Positions 21,680-32,338 of a stretch of DNA of 64,000 nucleotides are shown here, piece after piece. Source of the DNA: Nymphaea colorata (Eukaryota > Streptophyta > Magnoliopsida > Nymphaeales > Nymphaeaceae); the NCBI RefSeq assembly GCF_008831285.2, contig NC_045151.1, forward strand, positions 1,173,544 to 1,237,543, in the 5' to 3' direction. Each line of letters starts with the position of its first letter. Position 1 is the stretch's first letter. Made by a program: the position numbers and the translations under genes. The notes beneath the pieces were generated by a model that saw nothing but the letters and a program-made list of their open reading frames with translations, was not told where the DNA came from and made no database searches.

Positions 21680-22611
21680 AGCCTCTGCTCCATCTTGATC
21701 TTCTGTGGATCAATTGCAGAGATTTCTTTGCAGCAAAATATTGAAGAGATTCTTGTTCCTCTGTTCAGTTGAGTCCCTTGTTCAACAGCTGTCCTGCGTT
21801 CTTGTTCATCTGAGCACCACCACTGGCGTCAGAAACTGTTGGCCTCTATAGTACTCAGTCAGCACCCTCCATTCGTTCCAGTTCCAAGGATCCCAAGCTC
21901 GACCGGATCTGACACCTGAGCTGTTCGGAATCTCTAGATTTCCAGCTGCCTTTTCAGCAGTGTTTTCTTCCTCACCGAACACTGTCTTCCAACTTCAGAC
22001 CTAGGTTGTTATTTCTACCGACCATCTTTCACCGAGAGACTGAGTAGGAACCACCATCCGAAAGTTGCGCTTCCAACGGTTTGGTGCTTGACCGGATCTT
22101 ACACCAGTGCCGATTGAAATCGCAGATTTTCCAGCCGTTTTCAGCTCTGGCAGCCTGCTGTGTCCAAAAATTTTGCTGAAATTCAGATCGCTGGCATTGT
22201 CAGCTTCGGCCACAGTTTGGCTCGAGCTAGGACCCGTTGGAATTATCTTCCTCTTGGCTATCTCACCAAATTTCAGATTTTTTGGAGCTGACACCAGGGC
22301 GTGATGAATTTTTGAGTACAGGTTGGTCTGAAGAGCTTCCTGTGATGGTATTGAAGCTGAAACTCAACATGTGATCCAGGCTGAGGTGTCACTTCAACCT
22401 AAGCACTATTTTGCTATGGATCGGATCTGAAAACAAACTTGGTGGCATTAGATTCCGTTCGGAGTCTGTTATTTTTGGTCCAGATCTCAGTATTTTTTGA
22501 CAATCCAGCAAGGAGTTGCTGATTTTTCAAGAGACGGAGGTCCCTGGAGCTACTAATAGGGTAGCGTTCTCTGTTTTGTTGTAACCATCATCTTCTTCCT
22601 CTAGAAGTATT

Positions 22612-23219
22612 ATGACAACCCCATCGTCAACTCAGTGGAATGCTATCGCTGCACTTGTCTCGATTCGTGACAACTATCTATTATGGAGCTCCCAGCTGGA
22701 ATCAGTCATGGAGTCCCAAGAACTTATACAGTTCATAGATGGGACGTTCTCTGCTCCTTCAGAAACCATTGTGAAAGATGGCATGATTGACGTAAATCCA
22801 GAGTTCATTGTTTGGAAGAGGTCTGACCGACTAGCACTAAGTTGGATCACGGCCACCGTCTCCGAACTAGTTCTCAAACAAATCGTGACTAGTAAATCTT
22901 CGTTTGAAGCATGGAATACGCTGAAAAATCTTTTAGTTCTCAATCACTGTTGAGAATAATGCTGCTGCGAAAGGAGTTACATTTCATTCAAAAAGGCAAT
23001 ATGGATATGCAAACCTATTTGGAGCGAATCAAATTTCTTGTTGATACACTATCCGTGGCAAGATTAGATACAATGGATGGTGATCTTGTACAGATCACAA
23101 TGAATGGTTTGCCTATTGAATATGAAAGTTTTGTGACTCTCATTAGTGCGAATTCTTCAAATGCTTCAATTACATTCTTTGAGTTGTTTGATCTTCTTCT
23201 CACACAAGAGAAGACTTAA
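22612..23219 (+). pseudogene. gag of the full copia element (frameshifted)
   Basis: Nucleocapsid-type protein that would package the element's RNA. It starts MTTPSSTQWNAIAALVSIRD and continues through LLWSSQLESVMESQELIQFI. A stop interrupts the first frame at 22953. The reading continues in another frame (NAAAKGVTFHSKRQYGYANLF in broken form, then SFVTLISANSSNASITFFEL) to a stop at 23219, and again in a third frame. The zinc knuckle belongs to the next open stretch. Confidence 0.75.
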
Positions 23220-25339
23220 TATCGATCCTCACAAATCTGTCCAAGCATTCCCACAGACTGAAAATCAGATTGGTTTCAACACTTTTCGAGGGCGCGGAAG
23301 AGGACGAGGCGGCTTCAGAGGTCGGCAAAGAGGTCGATTCCAAGGAAGAGGAAATCAACCACATATTCAAACTCAACCACAACAACATGGAGACTCAAAC
23401 AACAACACAGGAAAAGGAAGTCATCCTCACACCATCATAACATGTCAATATTGTGGACGAAAAGGTCACTCGACAAGGACATGTTATGATATTCTGCGTG
23501 CATTCTCGACTATGAATATGCAGGAATCCACTAGTGAATATTGGTATCCCGACTCGAGAGCAACCAATCATATTGTCAACAACGATGATATAATGCACAA
23601 CAAGACGACATATGATGGATCGGACAACATCATGATTGGTAATGGTTCAAGTCTCTCTATTAACCATACATGGAATTTATTAGTTAATACTGTTGGGTAT
23701 TCGTTTCATCTTAACAATGCCCTGCATGTGCCCAAAATGGCTCATAATCTTTTATCGATGGGAAAATTTACATCTGAAAATGATTGCATTTTTCAATTCT
23801 CACCACATGATTTTGTTATTAAGGATCGACAGACGGGCAAGGTTCTACTTCAAGGACCAAAGATGCGTAATGAGCTCTATCCCATTAAGGCGACAAGGTC
23901 AAACATGGATTTTCATTTTCAACCAAGGGAGCAACGTTTAGTTGCTGGTTTCCAGCAGACGTCAATAAAATTTCAGCATCATTTGAACTATGGCATCGGC
24001 GTTTTGGTCATGCCAACAAGAAGATTGTCAGTTTTTTTAAATTCCAGTAGATTCATATCAATAAATTCTCCTATTCCAAAAAGAGTATGTCAGTCTTGTC
24101 TTTTGGGAAAGGCACATAAGCAACTCGTTCCAACTTCTGATTTTCAAGCCTCACGACCTCTTGAAATGTTTCACATGGATGTATGGGGACCTGCCCCGAT
24201 TCACCTCTCGAGAGGGATTCAGGTTCTTTCTACTCATCGTTGATGATTATTCTAGATTTTCATGGCTGTTTCCTCTCAAAGCTAAGTCTGAAGTTGTTCT
24301 GTGCTTCAAAATTTTAAGACCTTTTGAAAAGCAGTTAAATGCACATATATGCTTCATTCATTCTCACAATGGCAAAGAATTCATGAACTCTGACTTAGCT
24401 TCATTCTGTAATGAACATGGGATTACGCATCAATTTTCTTGCCCTTACACTCCGGAACAAAGTGGAATTGTTGATGCTTTTCGCACTGCCATTTATATTA
24501 TCAATCGTTTACCAACTTTGAAGTTGGAGCAAAAATCGCCCTTTTATATGCTGTTTCACAAGGATCCAGAATATGTACACTTGAAGGTTTTTGCAACCAC
24601 ATGCTATCCATTATTGATGCCTATGAATGATTCCAAATTTCTGCCCAAGACTATTCCATGTACTTTCTTGGGTTATGCTAGTCATCATAACAGATATTTA
24701 TGCTATGACAAGAGACATCATCGCATTCTTATATCTGGACATGTTGTCTTTGATGGAACTCATACCGATGGGTCCGATTGTCCTGAGGATTTCACAAATG
24801 AACTAGTCTCTTGTTGGCTACCAAATACGACCAACAATTCTCCTTCTAGTCCAATTGATTCAATGTGTGATCCAATGCAGTCTATGCCAGCCTCCACCTA
24901 TATTGTGTTACCTCTTCCTATGGCTACAACCTCTGCGACGACTTCACCTCGTGAGCACCTCGGTTTATCACTCAATAAGGCTGCAAATTCTACATCAGAG
25001 ACACCATCTGTTTTGGATGCACCAACTACGTCCAATTCGGCTATTGATGTTGCCACCACCAGTCTTGATCCTCCCACACGATATCATCCAATGCTGAGCC
25101 GTTCTATGACTGGTTCATCAAAACCAAAAGTTTTTTCAGCCATCACAACACAAGAGGAACCAGAGAATTTTAAAGAAGCCATTCAATCAGCGTGTTGGCG
25201 TAATGCTATGCAAAATGAGTTCTCAGTGTTACAGAAAAACAAAACCTGGCATCTTGTACCCCCACAACCGAATCTCCATGTCATCAATTCCAAATGGGTT
25301 TACAAAATCAAACGTCACCTTGATGGTTCCATCGCATGA
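23220..25339 (+). pseudogene. Zinc knuckle, protease and integrase of the full copia element (broken)
   Basis: In order: an RG-rich stretch (23280-23350); the CCHC knuckle CQYCGRKGHSTRTC (about 23445); protease at 23545-23570 reading DSRATNH where copia proteases have DSGAT, so the active-site Gly is replaced; integrase from about 24080 with HMDVWGPAP; then a frame change near 24240. The integrase core lacks roughly 25 residues between PEQSGIV and FRTAIYIINRLPT (about 24470), which removes the usual third catalytic Glu. A Ser/Thr/Pro-rich linker leads to the RT start (SKWVYKIKRHLDGS, 25290-25335), followed by a stop. Confidence 0.8.
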
Positions 25340-26703
25340 CATAAAGCTCAACTTGTTGCTTGGGGTTTCCTTTAAACGACTGGCATTGACTATCAAGAAA
25401 CTTTTAGTCCCACTGTCAAACCCACCACTATCAGAGTGTTACTATCTCTAGCTGCCCACTTTGGTTGGTCTTTACGACAACTTGATTTTGACAATGTGTT
25501 TCTTAATGGGTATCTTTCTGAAGATGTCTATATGGCTCAACCTGAGGGATTTCAAGATACCACCTTTCCTCATTATGTTTGCAAATTAGATAAAGCACTC
25601 TATGGGCTCAAGCAGGCTCCACGGGCATGGTATCATTGCTTGAGCTGCTTTCTTACTGATCTTGGTTTTGTGGTGTCTCAATCTGATGCATCCTTGTTTA
25701 TTTACTCCCATGATGAGCATCAACTTTATTTGCTTGTTTATGTTGATGATTTGATCAATCACCGGGTCTGCACTAGCTCTCATTTCTCGTATCATTACCT
25801 AGCCTGGTTCCACTTGTTCGGTTAAAGATCTTGGCCCTTTCACGTATTTTCTAGGCATTGAAGTCAAGCGACAACCCAGGGAGATATACCTATGCCAACA
25901 AAATTACATTAATAGCATTCTTCGCAAAACTAAAATGGATAAACAATGTCTCCCATGGTGACTACCAAAAATGTCGCAACTGTTGAAGAATCCTCCTTTT
26001 CAGATCCCACGCTATATCGGAGTGTGATAGGTGCATTACAGTATGTTACACTGACACGTTCTGATATTACATTTGCAGTAAATTGTGCATGTCAGTTCAA
26101 GCACTTTCCCAAAGTGGTTCATTGGACAATGGTTAAAATAATACTTTGGTATTTAAAAGACACCCAGTCATTATGTTCTTCGCTTGACTCAATCACCTTC
26201 ATTGCAATTAAGCATCAATGCAGACGCAAACTGGGCTGGGAGTCCGAAAGACTGATGGTTTTGTTGCTCTCTTAGGAAATAATGTTATCTCATGGGCCTC
26301 CAAAAAACAAAGGACAGTAGCTCGACCCAGCACTGAAGCTGAATACAAATCCCTAGACTGTGTTGCTGCAGAAATACTATGGTTAAAATCGCTTCTCAAA
26401 GAATTGAAGATCTCCTCACAAGATACACCGGTCCTATGGTGTGATAATATAGGCACTTTATACCTAGTAGCAAATCCAGTCTTTCATGCTTGTACCAAAC
26501 ATGTTGAAATTGATTTTCACTTTGTTAGGGATCATATCAATAAGAGAGAGTTACAAGTGAACTTTATTCGAACCAAAGAGCAACTAGCAGATGAAATGAC
26601 AAAGGTTCTTGAAGGAATGATGTTCATGACTTTCAGGAACAATCTCATCATCGTAGAACCACCGTTCAGATTGCGGGAGACTGTTAAGGAAGGTTTTGCA
26701 TGA
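25340..26703 (+). pseudogene. Reverse transcriptase and RNase H of the full copia element (broken)
   Basis: [12 protein letters not shown] (after a stop), [38 protein letters not shown] and the catalytic YVDD box at about 25740. The frame then breaks. RNase H and the polyprotein end follow: ARPSTEAEYKSLDCVAAEIL, VLWCDNIGTLYLVANPVFH, KHVEIDFHFVRDHI and EQLADEMTK (26320-26610). Several shifts and stops between these blocks rule out a working polyprotein. Confidence 0.8.
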
Positions 26704-26957
26704 TGATTGACGAGCCTACAATTGTGGATCTGATTAGCAATGTCAATCCCCTATAATTGTGGATCTGAGTAGCAACGTCAATCCCCTATAATTGTGGATC
26801 TGATACGTTTTTATATCTTGCCTTATTTTGTTGTAACCTCCCACCAATTGTACGCTATATATTTGCTATATTCTCAATCATATGCAACATAGAAGAGATT
26901 TCAGTATAAGCTCGTGTCCTCTCTTTCTCTCTCTCACGATATTCTTGAGGTTTTACA
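26682..26957 (+). repeat. 3' LTR of the full copia element, with an extra 35-bp unit
   Basis: 276 bp against 241 bp in the 5' LTR. The difference equals one extra 35-bp tandem unit (start GAGTAGCAACGTCAATCCCC) near 26768. The LTR is preceded by the polypurine-like GCGGGAGAC and followed by CTTCC, the target duplication. Confidence 0.9.
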
Positions 26958-27711
26958 CTTCCCATGTACCAACCCTCTCCGACTAAACTATACAGCCTCT
27001 TTTCTCGACTTCAATAGATATCTCTCCTCCGCCGTCGAAACGAGACAAGATAGTATTATTTTGGTCTTCATTTTGAGCAATTAATGTATCGACCTTTCCC
27101 TCTTCTTCAAGAGAATGAATTCAGATAATCCAATTTAGTTGCATCGGCTAAGGTTTATGTCTTTAATATTCTTCATTGCATTTCCAGAAAACAAATAAAA
27201 GATAGGTCTTCTAGTTCAAAAATGGTTGAGGTTTTTGCCTTTATATGGAACAACTCTTAAAAAATGGGTTAAAGACACCTCCAATGGAAAATATTGGGAG
27301 ATAGGCTCCCTACCATTTATTAACAAAAAATTTATGTACATCAATGAATGCAGAATAACAACTATTGCTTTGTACCTAATGACAGGATTACCAAAAAAAA
27401 CAAAAAACAAGCACTTAACGTTGCAGTTGACCATCTCAAACTTGTTTTTACTAAAAGTACATACACAGAACATATTTGTGCATGATCTGTACCTGATATG
27501 CATGGTTGGAAGTTGGAACTTGGTTCCATATTTGATCTCAATTTCTTTGTATTGGAGGTGATATCCATTATTTGATCCATTTACATATATATTTTTACTT
27601 TTCACATTATTTTTGTAAATATTATATATTTGACATTTTTTGTCTTGATGTTTACGCATCGCTTTAAAGGCTTACCATGTTGCTTTACATCAATGCACTT
27701 AACAACATTGC

Positions 27712-27765
<54 letters not shown>

Positions 27766-28040
27766 ATTGAAATAAAAGTCGAGAGTCATGAATCGAGTGT
27801 GTACTGAAGTTTAAATCAGTTGTTGGTTCAGTTCTTGTGTTCACTTTTAATTTCCTTGTTGTTTCTAGCTTCCTGTAACTTCTAAAGGTCCCTTCTTTCA
27901 AGTTCTCTTCTCGATGCCTTCTATTTCCATAATTAGTAATTAACTCTCTGCACAAGTTCATGGGTTTTCAATTCCTATTATATATCATATCTCTGATTGG
28001 AGTGTCAATGGACCACATTCGAACCAGAGATACCCTTAAC
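26958..28040. other. Spacer block, right part (unit A)
   Basis: Continues the block interrupted by the copia and matches 50675-51800 in unit B almost base for base. No gene is recognised. It ends where the truncated copia copy 2 begins, at the same internal point of the copia as in unit B/C. Confidence 0.65.
27716..27762. repeat. (AT)n microsatellite
   Basis: About 23 AT units. The orthologous position in unit B (51391-51506) has about 58 units. Confidence 0.9.
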
Positions 28041-28049
28041 CATATTTGT

Positions 28050-30290
28050 TTTTCAAGTTATTGTCCACATCATAAATCAAATGCCCATGAATATTTAGAA
28101 AATAAGTCTTCTTATTATGTTCTCTATGCTCAACATTCTGCGTATAATGACCTTCGTGTGTTTGGTTGTTTTGTTATGTTCACATATATTATTCTTTGAG
28201 AAATAAGTTTCAGGATAAAGCTTCGAAGTGCAAGTTTGTGGGATATGCCAATGATTATAAGAGATATAGATGTTATGATCCTAACAGCAAGAGAACTGCT
28301 GTACTTGATGAGTATGAGTTTGATAAGAAATGTGATCTCATTGATTCAATCTCGTTGTAAAAGGAAATCTAAAAGACATAGTTGAATTCAGAACTCTTGT
28401 GGAGAGCAAGTCAATCATGCACATCCTCTTGTCCTCTTGTAAATACACAGTAAGAAATAGTTCAATCTAGTGATAACTATATGTAGATCTACCCGAGCCG
28501 AATGATGGATCTAATGTGGAACAAGCTGCTCCTCAGCAGTTTTTTGGTTTTGTCTATCATAGAAGAGATCACAACACAAGTCATGAAGGAATCAGAGAGT
28601 CTATAGGAAAATCAAAACACATTTGTCATCCCATTAATCGTTGGAATAGTTATAAAAATTTTTTCTCTAGACTTTCAATTATTCATGGCTCAAACTACTA
28701 AACATGAAGAACATTTTCTTACAATCAAGCCTCCAAAACATGCCAACGGGTAGAAGCTATGAATGAAGAGATGGAAGCATTCTATGAATGCAAGACTTCG
28801 AAAATTTGTTCATTGGTCTCAAGGGAAGAATGTAGTCGGCTCCAAGTAGGTTTATAAAGTCAAACACAAACCACATGGAAGCATTGATAGGTATAAAGCG
28901 AGGTTGGTAGCTAGAGGTTTTACACAACAGTTTGTACAAGACTATAATGAGACCTTTAGTCCAATGGTGAAAATGGGTACAATTTGTATCATCATCCCAT
29001 TGGCAGTTGTCATGATTGGAAGCTTAGCTTAACCAACAGGATGTTAAAAATGCATTCTTACATAGAGACTTGAAAGAAAATGTATACATGGAACAACCAC
29101 TAAGGTATGTAGAGAAAGACATTGCAAATTAGGTATGTACGATTCACAAGTCCCTTTATAGTTTAAACAAAACTTCTTGATCTTGGTTTGACAGTTTTTT
29201 TCAACAAATTCAACAATGGCATTTTTCATAGAAGTACTCTTGACCATCTCTCTTTATTTATCAAAGCAAGAACATCTCTACTTGCTTATCATATATGTTG
29301 ATGATATTGTTATCATTGGAAATTGTGACAGCCATATTTATGAAGTAAATTTGATGAAGAGTTTTAAAATGAAATATTTAGGAGAATTAAGATTTTCTTG
29401 GTGTGGAGGTTGATAGATAACAAGATACCATGACATTGACACAACAAAACATTCTGGATCTTTTGAACAAGACAAACGTGACAGATTCCAAACCTGTTAG
29501 TACTCCTAGTATATTAAATCCAAAGTTGGCCTTAGAGGAAGAGAATCTATGTCATGATCCTACAAGGTATCACAACACTGTTGGCATGTTACAATATCTT
29601 ACCTTCACTAGATGAGATATTATATATTATGTGAATCAATTGTCACAATTTATGCATGCTCCTAGAAATAACCATATGGATGTTGTTAAATGAATCTTAA
29701 GGTATCTGAAAGTCACAATTAGAGATGACCTTATCTATTGCAAGAGTGATTCTTCTTGTAAAAGGCATGAACTAATTACTTACATAAATGCAGACTGGCA
29801 GGCAAATGAGAGGAGATCAGTTTCAGGCTATTGTATTTTTATTGGAAGAAATCTCGTTACTTTGAGTAGTCGGAAACAAAAGGCCATAACTGGATCTCGT
29901 ACAGAAGCTGAATATAAGTCTATGGCAGTAGGAACTGCCGAAGCTACATGGGTGAGAAATTTATTGTGTGAATTAGGAGAGCCTATTATTCAATCTTCCT
30001 TATTGTGTGACAATCAAAGTGTCAACATAACTTTTAATCTCATTCTTTATAGAAAGACGAAACATATTGAGATTGATCAACACTTCATTTATCAAAAGCT
30101 TGATGATAAGGAGATTGAGCCATGTTACATTCAGACTGATATTCAAGTTGCTGATTTGCGTACAAAGGGTTCGACTAGTCATCAATTTTGGTTTCTCAAG
30201 AGCAAGTTGTGCATAACGATAGGAACATGCACAACTTGAGGGAGGATGTTAAAAATCACCAGACGGGTTTGGATCTTGGTCCAGACCCAA
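28050..30290 (+). mobile_element. Truncated degenerate Ty1/copia (copy 2)
   Basis: Starts inside integrase (the HIINQ/SNAHEYLENKSSYYVLYAQH region), then SKCKFVGYANDYKRYRCYDP (about 28225). RT traces follow, with YVDDIVIIGNCDSH near 29300, then NVTDSKPVSTPSILNPKLA (29475). RNase H reads SRTEAEYKSMAVGTAEATWV (about 29900), KHIEIDQHFIYQKLDDKEIE and VADLRTKGS. It ends with a polypurine-like GAGGGAGGA and an LTR start, TGTTAAAAATCACC, at 30247. The LTR is cut short by later sequence (MITE at 30327). It belongs to the same family as copies 1 and 3. Confidence 0.85.
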
Positions 30291-30326
30291 ACCCGTTAGA
30301 AATAGGGCGTTGTTTCATCTAAGCCT

Positions 30327-30480
30327 GGGTGTCGGGCCGGGCCGCCGCTGGGCCGGGTCCGGGTCAAAAAATCATGTTATCAGGCTCAACTTGAGTGAGC
30401 CTGGCCCGGCCCGAGATCTTAATGGGTCGGGCTCAGTTTTGACTTTTATAGCCCGGCCCGACGGCCCGTTAGGTCGGGCG
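30327..30480. mobile_element. MITE-like element with GTCGGGCCGGGC inverted ends
   Basis: The left end GGGTGTCGGGCCGGGCC and the inverted right end (GCCCGGCCCGACGGCCC at 30451) form imperfect terminal inverted repeats of about 15 bp around about 110 bp of AT-richer sequence. This GC-palindromic class is common in plant genomes. There is no coding capacity. Confidence 0.5.
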
Positions 30481-31320
30481 TCTCCTCTCCTGCTCGCAGT
30501 GCCCTCCCCTTTTCGTTTTCGTTTCTTTCCATCGAAGGCGGAGGGAGGCATCAAGGATTCGAGGGAGGTAGAGACAAGGAGAGACGGCGACCGCGTGCCA
30601 CCGGCTACCAGCCAGTCCGCCACCACGACGGCGCCACCGTCTCTGCTCCACCGCTGGGCCACTCGCCACCGTCGCCCTTTCGCCGCTTTGCCCATGGTCT
30701 ACTGTGGCCCATTTGCTATGTGAAGGGCGACGGTGGACGCTGCTCACTGTTCTCAGAGAAGAGCGTCGTCAGCTAGCCTATGAGTTCCTTCTCTCCCTCT
30801 ACTTGTAACTCTCTCTCTCCCTCTCCCTCTACTTGTAACTCTCTCTCTCTCTCTGCTTCATTGGTGAAGAAAACCCAAATCTTTTTCCAATATGCTTCTG
30901 CTTCTTCTTCCGGACAATGTTTGGCATTCTCTTTGCTTAATTGGTGAAGAAACCCTAAATCTTTTCCGGTATGGTTCTATTTCTTCTTTCTTAATAACAA
31001 TGTTTGGCACCCATTTCATGATAATGAACCGTGAGATCGTTAGAGTTTAGAGTAATATAGAGAAGTTTTTCTAAACAATGTCATTTATTGGGATGAGGAT
31101 TTGGTAAAATTAGAAACTTCTTTAAAAAGCTTCCTAGTGGATTAGAAAATGGGTCTGTATGAATCAGGTTCAGGTCCCAGCATTCATTTGATCTTGTGAT
31201 CTATTCTGTAACTGTAATTTTCTGCATTAGGAGATGAGATTCAAATGGTAGACCGATTTACCGTCAATCTCAAGGAAACTTCTGCTTATATATATTTTTA
31301 TTTTTGTCCATCTTCAGCAG
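30481..31320. other. Captured non-coding segment upstream of the GRF fragment
   Basis: G+C-rich at first (30481-30770), then CT-rich. It contains two short tandem duplications: TCTACTTGTAACTCTCTCTC units 30 bp apart (30798 and 30828), and an 80-bp duplication around TTGGTGAAGAAA (30861 and 30941). From about 31020 it looks like intron, ending in a good acceptor, TTCAGCAG, at 31320. I found no QLQ domain, which a GRF would need upstream of WRC. It may derive from the GRF locus (5' UTR and intron), but that is inference. Confidence 0.4.
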
Positions 31321-31699
31321 TGTCAGGCGGCGGCTTGTGCTTTGATTTCCGAAGCAGCATGGAGCCAGAGCCAGGGCGGTGCAGGAGGACGGATGGGAAG
31401 AAATGGAGGTGCTCAAAGGAAGTGGTTCCAGATCACAAGTACTGTGAGAAGCACATGCACGGAGATAAGAACCGTTCAAGAAAGCCTGTGGAAAGGCAGA
31501 CACCGCCCGGCCTGTCCAAATCCACCGCCGCCACCGCCACCTCCGCCACCGCCTCCATTGCCAACACCATCTCAGACTCGAGCACACACCTCTCCATCTC
31601 CATGCCCGATGGTCTTGATCTCATGAACAACCACTCCAACGCTAACGCCAACAACGTCAGTGCCTCAGTGTCGAGGTCCCCAAGGTTGTTATTCTCCCC
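31321..31699 (+). pseudogene. GRF (growth-regulating factor) fragment: WRC domain exon
   Basis: Growth-regulating factors are plant transcription factors with a QLQ domain (GIF co-activator binding) and a WRC domain (DNA binding, nuclear localisation). After the acceptor at 31320 the frame reads a near-perfect WRC core. [20 protein letters not shown] is followed by [12 protein letters not shown], giving the C-X9-C-X10-C-X2-H zinc motif and the basic RSRK segment. Ala/Thr- and Asn-rich sequence follows, as in GRF tails. The upstream QLQ is absent, and the downstream end runs straight into a hAT-like element at 31706, so it cannot make a full GRF. The domain itself is uninterrupted, which suggests a fairly recent capture. 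Confidence 0.8.
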
Positions 31700-31705
31700 T
31701 ACGAG

Positions 31706-31886
31706 CAGGGCCGGAGGGAGGGGGGGCTGCCCGGGTCATGGCCCGGGTGAGCCTAATTTTTTTTTTATATGTAAAAAATCAGTTTTGGCCCGACCCGTCG
31801 CTCCTCTTGGCCTTACCGTCGCTCCTCTTGGCCCGACCAGCAGATGGTTTGGCCCGTCCCTGAGAAAAATCTTGCATCCGCCCCTG
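31706..31886. mobile_element. Small hAT-like element between the GRF and CRK-B fragments
   Basis: Left end CAGGGCCGGAGGG and right end GCATCCGCCCCTG are imperfect inverted repeats around 155 bp carrying repeated GCTCCTCTTGGCC words. The flanks differ (CCTACGAG and TTAGCAAG), so there is no target duplication. The left neighbour is GRF sequence and the right neighbour is CRK exon 4. The element therefore sits exactly on a rearrangement breakpoint. Confidence 0.5.
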
Positions 31887-32060
31887 TTAGCAAGTGTCTG
31901 CATCTCATTGTCAAATTGCTTTGGACCGTTTCCTGTATTGCGGGATAGTCTCTTCACAGCTATTTCTTGACCATCCGACAGTTCGCCCTGACAAAGTGCA
32001 TGTTAATGAAGAAAACAAATCCAGTAATTCAGTTTTGATGGCAGCTCTCTCCCACGCTCT

Positions 32061-32152
<92 letters not shown>

Positions 32153-32338
32153 GTATATATATATATCTTGCATAAGTGGTATTTTTTAAACAGAGGTAAA
32201 ATAAAATACTGAATACCCTGTACACTGCACCAAATCCTCCTTCCCTGAGCTTATTTTCCGGTGCAAAATCGTTGGTGGCAGATCTGATAGTATCCAGGTC
32301 AAATGTTGGTCCATCCATCGGATCTGCTCTCGCAAAAG
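31887..32338 (-). pseudogene. CRK-B kinase stub: exon 3 and a truncated exon 4
   Basis: Exon 3 (32338-32217) reads [20 protein letters not shown] and a Gly-rich loop with its first Gly changed to Arg (REGGFG). Exon 4 (31987-31887) begins [20 protein letters not shown], keeps the ATP-binding Lys, and is cut after QTLA by the hAT-like element. The rest of the kinase (HRD, DFG, C-lobe) is missing. With the ectodomain lesions at 42302-43330 this makes CRK-B a pseudogene. Confidence 0.85.
32064..32166. repeat. (AT)n/(GTAT)n microsatellite in the CRK-B intron
   Basis: About 100 bp of AT repeats with GTATGTATGTAT interruptions in intron 3 of CRK-B. In units A and C the same place has only a T homopolymer (7585, 60283), so the repeat expanded in B alone. 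Confidence 0.9.

Larger units (their letters stand above)
21426..26957 (+). mobile_element. Complete Ty1/copia LTR retrotransposon, 5.5 kb, coding region decayed
   Basis: Both LTRs (21426-21666 and 26682-26957) start TG and end CA. A Met-tRNA primer binding site follows the first, and a purine-rich GCGGGAGA stretch precedes the second. Flanks are CTTCT and CTTCC, a 5-bp target duplication with one mismatch; the uninterrupted site (CCTTCCTTCCCATG) is visible in unit B near 50670. I count 9 substitutions between the LTRs over 241 aligned bases (about 4%), plus a 35-bp repeat gain in the 3' LTR. The order gag, protease, integrase, RT, RNase H is clear, but frameshifts and internal deletions make it non-autonomous. 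Confidence 0.93.

Noticed and set aside
22001-22304. Open frames in the copia leader between primer site and gag
   Set aside because: Untranslated leader of the element; no gag-like motif until 22612.
31736-31957. Minus-strand frame joining CRK exon 4 to the small hAT-like element
   Set aside because: It crosses the rearrangement joint; only the first 33 codons are CRK.
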